In this document: positions 7,020 through 14,602 of the stretch, piece after piece | How the letters are laid out: each line of letters opens with the position of its first letter | Numbering within the stretch: position 1 is the first letter of the stretch | The notes under the pieces: model-generated | Database searches by the model: none | What the model was told of the DNA's origin: nothing | Seen by the model: the letters and a program-made list of their open reading frames with translations, nothing else | Position numbers and translations under genes: made by a program | NCBI GenBank assembly: GCA_910584125.1 | Contig: CAJTXU010000037.1 | Location: forward strand, 1-20,246 | DNA: 20,246 nucleotides | DNA from: an uncultured Muribaculaceae bacterium | GTDB lineage: Bacteria; Bacteroidota; Bacteroidia; Bacteroidales; Muribaculaceae | Direction of reading: 5' to 3'

Positions 7020-9587
7020 TCAGAACCAGCGGACGTAGGCGAAGTCCTGACGGTGGGGGAGCAGGGCGTTGTCGGGATACATGCGGAAGGCGAAGCGGTA
7101 GACGCCGGCCTCACGGATGTGGCTCTTGAGCTCGTAGGTGTAGATGTCTCCCTCGCGCTTCACGACCTTGAGCTGCTCGCGGCGCAGGTACTTGCTCTCG
7201 CCGTCCTTGTCGGAGTAGATCACGATCTCCACGCCCAGCGAGTCGCCGAGACCCTTGGTGTCGATCACGGCCTTGGCCGTGAAGCGGTCGCCGGTGCGGC
7301 AGACGCCGTTGTTGTCGCTCTCGTCGTGGAACTCGCTCGAGATGATATGCACGCTGTCCCACTTCGAGGCCACGTCTTCCTTCCATGCCACGATGTCGCG
7401 GGCCACGCGGAAGTCGTCCTTGGCGAGCTTCTTGAAGCGCTTTGCCTCAGGCTCGTAGAAGCGGTCGATGTAGTCGTCGAGCTGGCGCTTCATGGTGAAG
7501 ATCGGGGCGATGTGGCCGATCGAACGCTTGATATACTGGATCCACTCGGGCGAATAGCCCTTGCTGTTCTTGGCGAAATAGAGGGGCACGATCTCGTTCT
7601 CCAGCATCGAGTAGATGGTGGCCGCGTCGAGCTTGTCCTGCTGCGTCTGGTCGGTGTATGTGCGCTTGTCGGTCAGGGCCCAGCCGGCCTTCTCGTCGTA
7701 GCGGTAGCCTTCGTACCACCATCCGTCGAGCACCGAGAAGTTGAGCACGCCGTTCATCTCGGCCTTCTCGCCCGATGTTCCCGACGCCTCGAGGGGACGC
7801 GTGGGGGTGTTGAGCCAGATGTCGACGCCCGAAACGAGACGCTTGGCGACGATCATGTTGTAGTCTTCGAGGAAGATGATCTTGCCCGAGAACTGCGGCA
7901 TCTTGGAGATTTCGGTGATGCGCTTGATGAGGCCCTGGCCGGCGCCGTCGGCGGGGTGGGCCTTGCCCGAGAAGACGAACTGCACGGGATATTTCTCGTT
8001 GTTGACGATCTTGGCCAGACGGTCGAGGTCGGTGAAGAGCAGGTGGGCGCGCTTATATGTGGCGAAACGGCGCGCGAAGCCGATGATCAGTGCGTTGGGG
8101 TTGATCTTGTCGACGATCTTGATCACCTCGGTGGGGTCGCCCTGGTTCTTGAGCCATTTCTCCTTGAAGTCCTTCCTGACGAAGTTGATGAACTTGTTCT
8201 TCATCGTCATTCGGAGGTTCCAGATGGCCTCGTCGGGCACCTCGAAGATGTCTTCCCACATCGAGGGGTTGCTCTGGTCGTCGAAGAGGGCGGGGTTGAG
8301 GTTCTTGCCGTAGAAGTCCTTCCATTCGGAGGCGGCCCAGGTGGGCATGTGGACGCCGTTGGTGACGTAGCCCACGTGCGACTCCTCGGGGGCGTAGCCC
8401 TTCCAGACGCCGGCGAACATCTTCTTCGACACCTCGCCGTGGAGCCAGCTGACGCCGTTGGCCTCCTGGCAGGTATTGAGCGCGAAGACGCTCATCGAGA
8501 AGCGCTCGTTGGTGTCGGGGTTCTCGCGGCCCATGTTCATGAGGTCGTTCCAGGAGATGCCGAGTCTGGCGGGGAACTCGCCCATGTACTTGCCGAAGAG
8601 CGACTCCTCGAAATAGTCGTGTCCGGCGGGCACGGGCGTGTGGACCGTGTAGAGCGACGATGCGCGCACGAGCTCGAGGGCCACGTTGAAGGGGAGGTGG
8701 TCGTTGTTGACATAGTCAACGAGACGCTGCAGGTTGAGCAGGGCGGCGTGGCCCTCGTTGCAGTGGTAGAGGTCGGTCTTGATGCCGAGCTTGTTGAGCA
8801 TCAGGATGCCGCCGATGCCGAGCATGTATTCCTGCTTGATGCGGTTCTCCCAGTCGCCGCCGTAGAGGGTGTGTGTGATCTCGCGGTCCCACTGCGAGTT
8901 GCGGTCGAGGTCGGTGTCGAGCAGGTAGAGCTTCATGCGGCCCACGTTGACACGCCACACGTGCGCGTAGACGATGCGTCCGGGGTAGGGCACCTCGAGC
9001 ACCATCGGCTGGCCGTCGTCGCCGAGCACTGCCTCGATGGGCAGCTGGTCGAAGTTCTGCGACTCGTAGTTGGCGATCTGCTGGCCGTCGATCGAGAGCG
9101 ACTGCGAGAAGTAGCCGTATTTGTAGAGGAAGCCCACGGCGGTCATGTTGACGCGGCTGTCGGAGGCCTGCTTGATGTAGTCGCCGGCGAGCACGCCGAG
9201 ACCGCCCGAGTATATCTTGAGACAGTTGCAGAGACCGTACTCCATCGAGAAGTAGGCCACCGAGGGGATCTTGTTGTCCATCGGAGCCTTCATGTACTCC
9301 TTGAAATCGGCATAGGTCTCCTTCACCTGATCCATCAGGTTCTTGTCGTTGAGAATTTCCTGATAGCGCTCGTAGCTGAGCTGCTGGAGCAGCATCACGG
9401 GGTTCTCTCCGACCTGGCGCCACAGGTCGTGGTCGAGGTCGCGGAAGAGGCGCTTGCCCTTGCTGTTCCACACCCACCAAAGGTTTTTTGACATCTCCTC
9501 AAGAGCCTTGAGCTCGTTGGGAATCTCGGCGCTGACCGTGATGTTGCGCCATGCCGGACTGTTGGTGTTGCTGACTTTAAGTTTCAT
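7020..9587 (-). CDS. glgP: Alpha-glucan phosphorylase (GT35, short bacterial type)
   Basis: The 855-aa enzyme releases glucose-1-phosphate from the non-reducing ends of glycogen or maltodextrins in the cytoplasm. It belongs to the alternative bacterial phosphorylase group (TIGR02094-like): the N-terminal region has NLWWVWN (about 35-41), then AYFSMEYGL and GGLGVLAGDY. PLP is expected on K608 in ASGTSGEKAEMNG, which corresponds to the GTSGxKxxxNG signature. VTNGVHMPTWA, IGFARRFATYKRA and VFSGKAHPAD are further phosphorylase core motifs. The length is usual for the group. It starts 32 bp downstream of the glycogen synthase stop, with no promoter or terminator between, so the two are almost certainly co-transcribed, and it ends at the strong terminator at 6970-6998. 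Glycogen building and breakdown enzymes are thus expressed together, so flux is presumably set by allostery rather than transcription. Confidence 0.95.
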   Translation of the reverse strand: MKLKVSNTNSPAWRNITVSAEIPNELKALEEMSKNLWWVWNSKGKRLFRDLDHDLWRQVGENPVMLLQQLSYERYQEILNDKNLMDQVKETYADFKEYMKAPMDNKIPSVAYFSMEYGLCNCLKIYSGGLGVLAGDYIKQASDSRVNMTAVGFLYKYGYFSQSLSIDGQQIANYESQNFDQLPIEAVLGDDGQPMVLEVPYPGRIVYAHVWRVNVGRMKLYLLDTDLDRNSQWDREITHTLYGGDWENRIKQEYMLGIGGILMLNKLGIKTDLYHCNEGHAALLNLQRLVDYVNNDHLPFNVALELVRASSLYTVHTPVPAGHDYFEESLFGKYMGEFPARLGISWNDLMNMGRENPDTNERFSMSVFALNTCQEANGVSWLHGEVSKKMFAGVWKGYAPEESHVGYVTNGVHMPTWAASEWKDFYGKNLNPALFDDQSNPSMWEDIFEVPDEAIWNLRMTMKNKFINFVRKDFKEKWLKNQGDPTEVIKIVDKINPNALIIGFARRFATYKRAHLLFTDLDRLAKIVNNEKYPVQFVFSGKAHPADGAGQGLIKRITEISKMPQFSGKIIFLEDYNMIVAKRLVSGVDIWLNTPTRPLEASGTSGEKAEMNGVLNFSVLDGWWYEGYRYDEKAGWALTDKRTYTDQTQQDKLDAATIYSMLENEIVPLYFAKNSKGYSPEWIQYIKRSIGHIAPIFTMKRQLDDYIDRFYEPEAKRFKKLAKDDFRVARDIVAWKEDVASKWDSVHIISSEFHDESDNNGVCRTGDRFTAKAVIDTKGLGDSLGVEIVIYSDKDGESKYLRREQLKVVKREGDIYTYELKSHIREAGVYRFAFRMYPDNALLPHRQDFAYVRWF

Positions 9588-9619
9588 AAAATCGTTTTAT
9601 TAATTTCAGGTTAGATTGA

Positions 9620-11302
9620 TTAGCTGTTTTTGCGCGACAATGCGACGCGGAAGGCCTTGTCGTAGTGCGCGATGAAGTATTTCCAGTCGGTCTTGGCCGA
9701 CGTGAGGAAGGCCATGTTGCGGGCCTGGAGTCTGGCGTGGGTGTCCTCGGCCTCGTAGGCGAGGGCGGCCGTCGCGATCTCGTCGCGGGTCATGGCGTAA
9801 CCGGAGTCGTCGCGTGGCACGACCTTGACGCCGCAGTTTTCGATGCCGTTGGTGAAGTTGTCGAGCACCCACTGGCCGAAGCCCGCCTTGTTGTCGGTGA
9901 CGGTCGGCACTCCGAAGGCGACGCTCTCGAGCGGGGTGTAGCCCCACGGCTCGTAATATGACGGGAAGAGCGTCAGGTCGAAGGCCGACAGCAGGTCGTA
10001 GTAGCTGATGTTGACGATGCCGTCGTTGCCGTCGAGATAGCAGGGCACGTATATCACCTTGAGGTGGCCGAACGAGCCGCCGTCCTTGAGCTGGCGGATG
10101 CGCACGCAGACCTCGTCGGAGTCTTCGTTGTAGAGACGGTGGGTGAGATAGTCGGATTCGGAATCCTTGAATCCACCCTCGATCGCCTCGGCCAGCGAGG
10201 GCGAATAGCTCTTGACCCAGCCCGGCACGAGAATGAACGCCACGGCCTCGCGGTCGCGGGGAAGCCGGCGGTCGATCTGCGACACGGTGTCGAGAAAGAG
10301 GTCGAGACCTTTGTTGCGATACTCATGGCGTCCCGACGTGGCGATGAGGAACGTCGACTCCGCGAACTTCCGGCCCGAGAGGGCCTCGGCGATTTTGAGG
10401 AGCCTCGCGCGGCCGTCCTTGCGCAGACGGTTGTATTTCACCGTCTTGGGCACGAAGTCGGGCTCGAAGCCGTTGGGCGTCACGACATCTACCGGGCGTC
10501 GCAGCAGCTGCGCGCATTCGGCGGCCGTCACGTCGCTGACGGTCGTGAAGCAGTCGGCGTTGTGCGCCGCCGCCTTCTCGAGCGAGTGTTTCGACTCCAT
10601 GTTGAGTTCGCGTGCCATCTGGTCGCCGTCGTAGTGGGTGAACTGGTCGTAGAGAGGCTTGCCGTTGCCGCAGATGCTGCGGCCGATGCACGTGGCGTGC
10701 GTCGTGAAGATGGTGGCCGTCCGCGGGCTGTGGGCCTTTATATATAGGAGTCCCATGCCGGTGGTCCACTCGTCGAAGTGCGCCATCACCCTCGACGGCT
10801 CGATCTTCAGATACTCGGCGAGCTTCATGATCACTATGGCCGATGCCACCGCGAAGGCGCACGACGGGTCATAGTCGCCATAGCTGTGGAGCGAATCGAC
10901 ACCGAACGCATTCCACATCTGCCCGTAGATCTCGGGCAGATTCGACTGGGTGTCGCCCGGATTTACGAGAATCACCTGCGGGGAACCGGGCACGGACCAG
11001 CGTCCTGTGCGGATAGTGATGCCCCAGGGGAGCTCAAGCCTTGCGGCCGCTGACTTGAACAGGCTCTTTCTCTCCTTGAAATATGGCGAAGGATTGTCGG
11101 CCGTCCATATGTCGGGGCCGATGAAAGCCAGTTTGTCTCCAAACTGCTCGTTCAGGACGTGTGCCTTTGTGGAAAGCACGGCGTATATGCCGCCGACTTT
11201 GTTGCAGACCTCCCAGCTCGTCTCGGTCAGAAGGTCTATCTTCTGCGAAATGTCGGAAGCTTCCTGCGACAAGGCAACGCCTTTACTGCTTGTTGTTGTC
11301 AT
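9620..11302 (-). CDS. Glycogen synthase, GT3 type
   Basis: The 560-aa protein resembles the GT3 (animal/fungal-like) glycogen synthases found in many Bacteroidota rather than E. coli GlgA (GT5). ETSWEVCNKVGGIYAVLS (27-44) is the GT3 start, with KVGGI as the sugar-nucleotide loop. HFDEWTTG, THATCIGR and VTPNGFEPDF fit the first domain. SGRHEYRNKGLDLFL lies in the second domain. YYEPWGYTPLE carries the retaining-glycosyltransferase E-x7-E pair, E451 and E459. It extends alpha-1,4-glucan from UDP- or ADP-glucose; the donor is not certain from sequence. The first 20 residues are polar and extra to the core. It is first in a two-gene operon with the phosphorylase and has a near-ideal promoter at 11323-11353. 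Confidence 0.92.
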   Translation of the reverse strand: MTTTSSKGVALSQEASDISQKIDLLTETSWEVCNKVGGIYAVLSTKAHVLNEQFGDKLAFIGPDIWTADNPSPYFKERKSLFKSAAARLELPWGITIRTGRWSVPGSPQVILVNPGDTQSNLPEIYGQMWNAFGVDSLHSYGDYDPSCAFAVASAIVIMKLAEYLKIEPSRVMAHFDEWTTGMGLLYIKAHSPRTATIFTTHATCIGRSICGNGKPLYDQFTHYDGDQMARELNMESKHSLEKAAAHNADCFTTVSDVTAAECAQLLRRPVDVVTPNGFEPDFVPKTVKYNRLRKDGRARLLKIAEALSGRKFAESTFLIATSGRHEYRNKGLDLFLDTVSQIDRRLPRDREAVAFILVPGWVKSYSPSLAEAIEGGFKDSESDYLTHRLYNEDSDEVCVRIRQLKDGGSFGHLKVIYVPCYLDGNDGIVNISYYDLLSAFDLTLFPSYYEPWGYTPLESVAFGVPTVTDNKAGFGQWVLDNFTNGIENCGVKVVPRDDSGYAMTRDEIATAALAYEAEDTHARLQARNMAFLTSAKTDWKYFIAHYDKAFRVALSRKNS

Positions 11303-11322
11303 AATGTTTTAGAAAATCGCCG

Positions 11323-11353
11323 CAAAAGTAATAAAAATCGGACTACTGACAAA
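11323..11353 (-). promoter_or_regulatory. Bacteroidota promoter of the glycogen operon
   Basis: On the minus strand a TTTG -33 box (11350-11353) is followed after exactly 19 bp by TACTTTTG (11323-11330), a full match to the primary-sigma consensus TTTG-N19-21-TAnnTTTG. The glycogen synthase ATG is 20 bp downstream of the -7 box, giving a short leader with an A-rich stretch instead of a Shine-Dalgarno sequence. Confidence 0.85.
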
Positions 11354-11409
11354 GAGAAGAATTGAAAATGGGTGTGTTTTGTAGTGAAAAAATGTTAAAT
11401 TTATCAATC

Positions 11410-11451
11410 TAAGTGCAACATATCGCCTATTGAGGTAATATGTTGCACTTA
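11410..11451. promoter_or_regulatory. 14-bp perfect inverted repeat between rlmB and the glycogen operon
   Basis: TAAGTGCAACATAT (11410-11423) and its exact complement ATATGTTGCACTTA (11438-11451) are separated by 14 bp. It begins 39 bp after the rlmB stop and ends 57 bp upstream of the -33 box of the glycogen promoter. It could form the rlmB 3' hairpin, but the nearest T-run is about 17 nt past the stem, so it is not a classical terminator. A paired operator site is an alternative. Confidence 0.55.
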
Positions 11452-11489
11452 TGGTAAAAAGTTGGCCGCCTACTTTTGCGGGAAATAAA

Positions 11490-12236
11490 TCAGAGGCCCG
11501 CCTGGCGGCGCTGGCGCACGACCTCGTACATCAGCACTCCGGCGGCAACCGAGACGTTGAGCGAACCGATGTTGCCGAGCATGGGGATGGCGGCGAGTTC
11601 GTCGCAGAGGCGCAGCACGTCGTCGGAGATGCCGGTGTCCTCGCTGCCCATGACGACGGCGACTGGGCCTGTATAGTCTATATCGGTGTAATTCACAGCT
11701 CCTTTCTCGGTGGCGCCGACCACCTTGACGCCGCTGTCGCGGAGCAGGCGGACGGCCGTGACGATGTCGCGTTCGCGGCAGACGGGCACGTAGAAGAGTC
11801 CGCCGGCCGAAGTCTTGACGGCGTCCGGGGTGACTGATACGCTGTTGCGCTCCGGAATCACGATGCCGTCGACGCCCGAGCAGTCGGCCGTGCGGCCGAT
11901 GGCGCCGAAATTGCGCGTGTCGGTCAGGCCGTCGAGCGCGATGATGAACGGATTGCGGCCCTCCTCATATAAGGAAGGGAGCAGGTTGTCGAGCCGGTGG
12001 TAGGTTACGGGCGAGACGAGGGCGATGACGCCCTGATGGTTCTTCATCGTGATGCGGTTGAGGCGGTCGGCGGGGACGCGCTGCGATAGGATGCCGTATT
12101 GGCGCAGCACGCCGGCGAGTTCGCGGGCGAGATCGCCGCCGAGGTCTCGGCGCACGAGCACCTTGTCGATCGATTTGCCTGATTCTATGGCCTCTATGAC
12201 GGCCCTGATGCCAAATATATAGTCGCTCTTTTCCAT
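11490..12236 (-). CDS. rlmB: 23S rRNA (guanosine-2'-O-)-methyltransferase RlmB (TrmH/SpoU family)
   Basis: The 248-aa protein is a SPOUT-class methyltransferase. The first 75 residues (YIFGIRAVIEAIESGKSIDK onward) form the L30e-like RNA-binding substrate domain. The catalytic knot contains motif 1 (LDGLTDTRNFGAIGRTADCS) with the invariant N and R, motif 2 (VVMGSEDTGIS) and motif 3 (IPMLGNIGSLNVSVAAGVLM), which bind S-adenosylmethionine. RlmB methylates the ribose of G2251 in the 23S peptidyl-transferase loop; an RlmB-like or tRNA-directed relative cannot be wholly excluded. The start at 12236 (MEKSDYIFG) matches the family; an upstream in-frame Met at 12260 overlaps the predicted -7 box and was rejected. 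It is divergent from dapF and independent of the glycogen operon. Confidence 0.93.
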   Translation of the reverse strand: MEKSDYIFGIRAVIEAIESGKSIDKVLVRRDLGGDLARELAGVLRQYGILSQRVPADRLNRITMKNHQGVIALVSPVTYHRLDNLLPSLYEEGRNPFIIALDGLTDTRNFGAIGRTADCSGVDGIVIPERNSVSVTPDAVKTSAGGLFYVPVCRERDIVTAVRLLRDSGVKVVGATEKGAVNYTDIDYTGPVAVVMGSEDTGISDDVLRLCDELAAIPMLGNIGSLNVSVAAGVLMYEVVRQRRQAGL

Positions 12237-12257
12237 TTTCGGTGTTAAAAATTTGTG

Positions 12258-12265
12258 CAAAGTTA
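12258..12265 (-). promoter_or_regulatory. Predicted -7 box of rlmB
   Basis: The minus strand reads TAACTTTG, matching TAnnTTTG, 21 bp upstream of the rlmB ATG at 12236. No clear TTTG -33 box is seen. Confidence 0.5.
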
Positions 12266-12306
12266 ATTATTTTAAGTCGTAATTTTCGTTTTTGGGAAAA
12301 AATTAT

Positions 12307-12314
12307 TAATTTTG
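12307..12314 (+). promoter_or_regulatory. Predicted -7 box of dapF
   Basis: The plus strand reads TAATTTTG, matching TAnnTTTG, 72 bp before the dapF ATG. A TTTG at 12291-12294 is only 12 bp upstream, too close for a normal -33 box. Confidence 0.5.
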
Positions 12315-12317
12315 CAA

Positions 12318-12338
12318 CGTGGAAAGTGTTTTTCCACG
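12318..12338 (+). promoter_or_regulatory. Hairpin at the predicted 5' end of the dapF transcript
   Basis: CGTGGAAA (12318-12325) and TTTCCACG (12331-12338) form a perfect 8-bp stem with loop GTGTT. It starts 4 bp after the -7 box, so it overlaps or immediately follows the transcription start. It may be a 5' mRNA-stabilising hairpin or an operator. Confidence 0.45.
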
Positions 12339-12386
12339 GCATCAATATAAATTCTGAGTGGGCGGCGCGGACGTGCCGTTACAGCT

Positions 12387-13259
12387 ATGGAAAAAGAGCA
12401 GAACAAAATAGAGTTCACCAAGATGCACGGCGCCGGTAACGACTACATTTACCTTGACGCCACCCACGACACCCCCCTTGATTTGAGCGGCCTTGCGGTC
12501 ATGATGAGCGATGTCCATTTCGGCATCGGCTCCGACGGTCTTGTGGCGATAATGAAGTCGGACAAGGCCGATTTCCGTATGCGCATGTTCAATTCCGACG
12601 GTTCGGAGGCGGAGATGTGCGGCAACGCGACGCGCTGCATCGGCAAATATGTATACGACCGCGGGCTGACCTCGAAGACCGAGGTGACGCTCGAGACGCT
12701 GGCCGGAATAAAGGTGCTCCACCTGCATGTGGCCTGCGGAGAGGTCGAGTCGGTGACCGTCGACATGGGCGAGCCGGTGCTCGAGCCGGCGCTCGTTCCG
12801 GTGGTGAGCCGCAATCCGGAAGTCAAGATTTCGGAAGAGGAGACAGTGGCCGGCCGTACCTACAGGATCACGGCCGTCAGCATGGGCAACCCCCACGGCG
12901 TGATATTCACCGACGAGATCACCGACAGTCTTGTGCTCGGCGAAGGCCCGGCGCTGGAGACGGCCGACATATTCCCGCGCAAGGCCAACATCGAGTTCGC
13001 GCGCGTAGTCGACCGGAACGCGATAGAGATGCGTGTCTGGGAGCGCGGCACGGGCGAGACGTTCGCCTGCGGCACGGGCGCGTGCGCCACGGCCGTTGCG
13101 GCGGTGCTCAACGGACTGACTGACCGAGAGGTGGACCTCCGTCTGCGCGGCGGCACGCTCCACATCGACTGGGACGAGGCCACGGGCCACGTCTTCATGA
13201 CAGGACCGGCCGTCTTCGTATGCGACGGCACGTTCTACATCCCGAAGGAAAGAAAATAA
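12387..13259 (+). CDS. dapF: Diaminopimelate epimerase
   Basis: The 290-aa enzyme converts LL-diaminopimelate to meso-diaminopimelate, the precursor of lysine and of peptidoglycan cross-links. It has the two-lobed racemase fold with a catalytic cysteine in each lobe: C78 in EAEMCGNATRC and C228 in ETFACGTGACA. The N-terminal HGAGNDY (14-20), NSDGSEAE (69-76), GNPH (168-171) and ERGTGE (219-224) form the substrate pocket. Length and motifs are normal and it looks functional. DapL, which makes its substrate, is encoded 50 bp downstream on the same strand, so the pair forms a pathway operon. Confidence 0.97.
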   Translation: MEKEQNKIEFTKMHGAGNDYIYLDATHDTPLDLSGLAVMMSDVHFGIGSDGLVAIMKSDKADFRMRMFNSDGSEAEMCGNATRCIGKYVYDRGLTSKTEVTLETLAGIKVLHLHVACGEVESVTVDMGEPVLEPALVPVVSRNPEVKISEEETVAGRTYRITAVSMGNPHGVIFTDEITDSLVLGEGPALETADIFPRKANIEFARVVDRNAIEMRVWERGTGETFACGTGACATAVAAVLNGLTDREVDLRLRGGTLHIDWDEATGHVFMTGPAVFVCDGTFYIPKERK

Positions 13260-13270
13260 CGAAATGAAAG

Positions 13271-13292
13271 CGGGCGCCCCGGGTGGCGCCCG
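13271..13292 (+). other. GC-rich hairpin between dapF and dapL
   Basis: CGGGCGCC (13271-13278) pairs with GGCGCCCG (13285-13292) around a 6-nt loop, 11 bp after the dapF stop and 18 bp before the dapL ATG. There is no T-tract, so termination is unlikely. It could stabilise the upstream mRNA, or hinder ribosomes between the genes and so set relative expression. Confidence 0.6.
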
Positions 13293-13309
13293 TCCAACCG
13301 ATACATAAT

Positions 13310-14539
13310 ATGAGAATCAACGACAATTTCGAGCTGCTGCCCGAGTCATATCTCTTCTCGACCGTAGCGGCGCGTCTGCGCGAGTTCCGCGAGGCGAATC
13401 CGGGCGTGGACGTCATCCGCATGGACATCGGCGACGTGACGCTGCCCATACCGGCGGCGGCCATCGAGGCCATGCACCGCGCCGTGGACGACATGGCCGA
13501 CAGATCATCGTTCCACGGCTACGGCCCGGAGCAGGGCTACGCATTCCTGCGCGAGGCCGTGGCCGCCAACGACTATGCCGCGCGCGGCGTCGACATCGCC
13601 CCTGACGAGATCTTCATCTCCGACGGCGCCAAGAGCGACCTCGGCAATCTCGGCGACATATATTCGCGCGACAGCATCGTGGCGGTGGCCGACCCGGGCT
13701 ATCCGGTCTACGTCGACTCGAACGTGATCGACGGCCGCGGAGGCGTGCTGACCGACGGCCGCTGGAGCCGCTTCGTATACCTTGACTGCAACGAGGCCAA
13801 CGGCTTCAAGCCCGTGCCCCCGGCGGCCCATGCCGACGTGATATTCCTCTGCTCGCCGAGCAATCCCACCGGGGCGTCGTTCACCCGCGCCGAACTGAAG
13901 GCCTGGATAGACTACGCCCTTGCCAACAAGGCCGTCATAGTCTATGACTCAGCATATTGCGCATACATCACCGACGCCGACACGCCGCATTCCATCTACG
14001 AGATCGAGGGTGCGCGCCAGTGCGCCATCGAGGTGCGCAGCTTCTCGAAGACGGCGGGCTTCACCGGTCTGCGCTGCGGCTACACGGTGGTGCCCGCGAC
14101 GCTCATGGGCACCGACGCCGAGGGCCGCGAGGTGTCGCTGCGCAAGCTCTGGCTGCGCCGTCAGACCACCAAGTTCAACGGCGCCAGCTACGTGATCCAG
14201 CGCGGCGCCGAGGCTCTCTACACCGACGAGGGCAAGGCCCAGACACGCGCCAACGTCGACTACTACGTCGCCAACGCCCGACTGATCCGCGACACGATGT
14301 CGCGGGCCGGCTTCACCGTGTTCGGCGGCGAGAACTCGCCCTATGTGTGGGTGAAATCGCCCGGCGCCGAGTCGTCGTGGGATCTCTTCGCGCGGTGTCT
14401 GCGCGACGCCCACATCTCGTGCACGCCCGGTGTCGGGTTCGGCGACGCCGGCGAGGGCTACATCAGGCTCACTGGCTTCAACACCCGCGAGAACACCGCT
14501 GAGGCCATGAGACGGATACTTGAAATCTTCAATCGATAA
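13310..14539 (+). CDS. dapL: LL-diaminopimelate aminotransferase
   Basis: The 409-aa PLP enzyme converts tetrahydrodipicolinate directly to LL-diaminopimelate using glutamate, bypassing the succinylase or acetylase branches. The length matches DapL (about 410 aa), as do NDNFELLPESYLFSTVAARL at the N-terminus, IRMDIGDVTLPIP, CSPSNPTGA and IVYDSAYCAYI. PLP is expected on K247 in SFSKTAGFTGLRCGY. The C-terminal GVGFGDAGEGYIRLTGF carries the carboxylate-binding arginine. An in-frame GTG at 13283 lies inside the dapF-dapL hairpin and was rejected in favour of the ATG at 13310. A terminator follows at 14551. The glutamine synthetase further downstream is related through glutamate, the amino donor. 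Confidence 0.97.
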   Translation: MRINDNFELLPESYLFSTVAARLREFREANPGVDVIRMDIGDVTLPIPAAAIEAMHRAVDDMADRSSFHGYGPEQGYAFLREAVAANDYAARGVDIAPDEIFISDGAKSDLGNLGDIYSRDSIVAVADPGYPVYVDSNVIDGRGGVLTDGRWSRFVYLDCNEANGFKPVPPAAHADVIFLCSPSNPTGASFTRAELKAWIDYALANKAVIVYDSAYCAYITDADTPHSIYEIEGARQCAIEVRSFSKTAGFTGLRCGYTVVPATLMGTDAEGREVSLRKLWLRRQTTKFNGASYVIQRGAEALYTDEGKAQTRANVDYYVANARLIRDTMSRAGFTVFGGENSPYVWVKSPGAESSWDLFARCLRDAHISCTPGVGFGDAGEGYIRLTGFNTRENTAEAMRRILEIFNR

Positions 14540-14550
14540 GCATACAACAC

Positions 14551-14573
14551 AGGGGGCCGCGACCCCCTTTTTT
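14551..14573 (+). terminator. Intrinsic terminator after dapL
   Basis: AGGGGG (14551-14556) pairs with CCCCCT (14563-14568) around CCGCGA, followed by a T-run through 14573. It begins 12 bp after the dapL stop and ends only 29 bp before the glutamine synthetase ATG. Confidence 0.85.
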
Positions 14574-14602
14574 CATTCAATTACCAATTTTTGAGAGTCA
14601 CT

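Noticed and set aside
7002..9491. Very long open frame (829 codons) on the plus strand opposite the phosphorylase
   Set aside because: It mirrors the GC-rich codon pattern of the real minus-strand gene, has a low-complexity Val/Leu/Glu/His-rich translation and no recognisable domain, while the minus strand encodes a complete GT35 enzyme.
13271..13292. dapF-dapL hairpin as a third copy of the repeat flanking the abiE cassette
   Set aside because: It shares only a GGGCGCC-type core; loop, arms and flanks differ, so the likeness is due to GC-rich pairing.
13283..13310. Longer dapL starting at GTG 13283
   Set aside because: The extra nine residues are encoded by the dapF-dapL hairpin and spacer, and DapL proteins normally begin at the MRINDNF-like segment.
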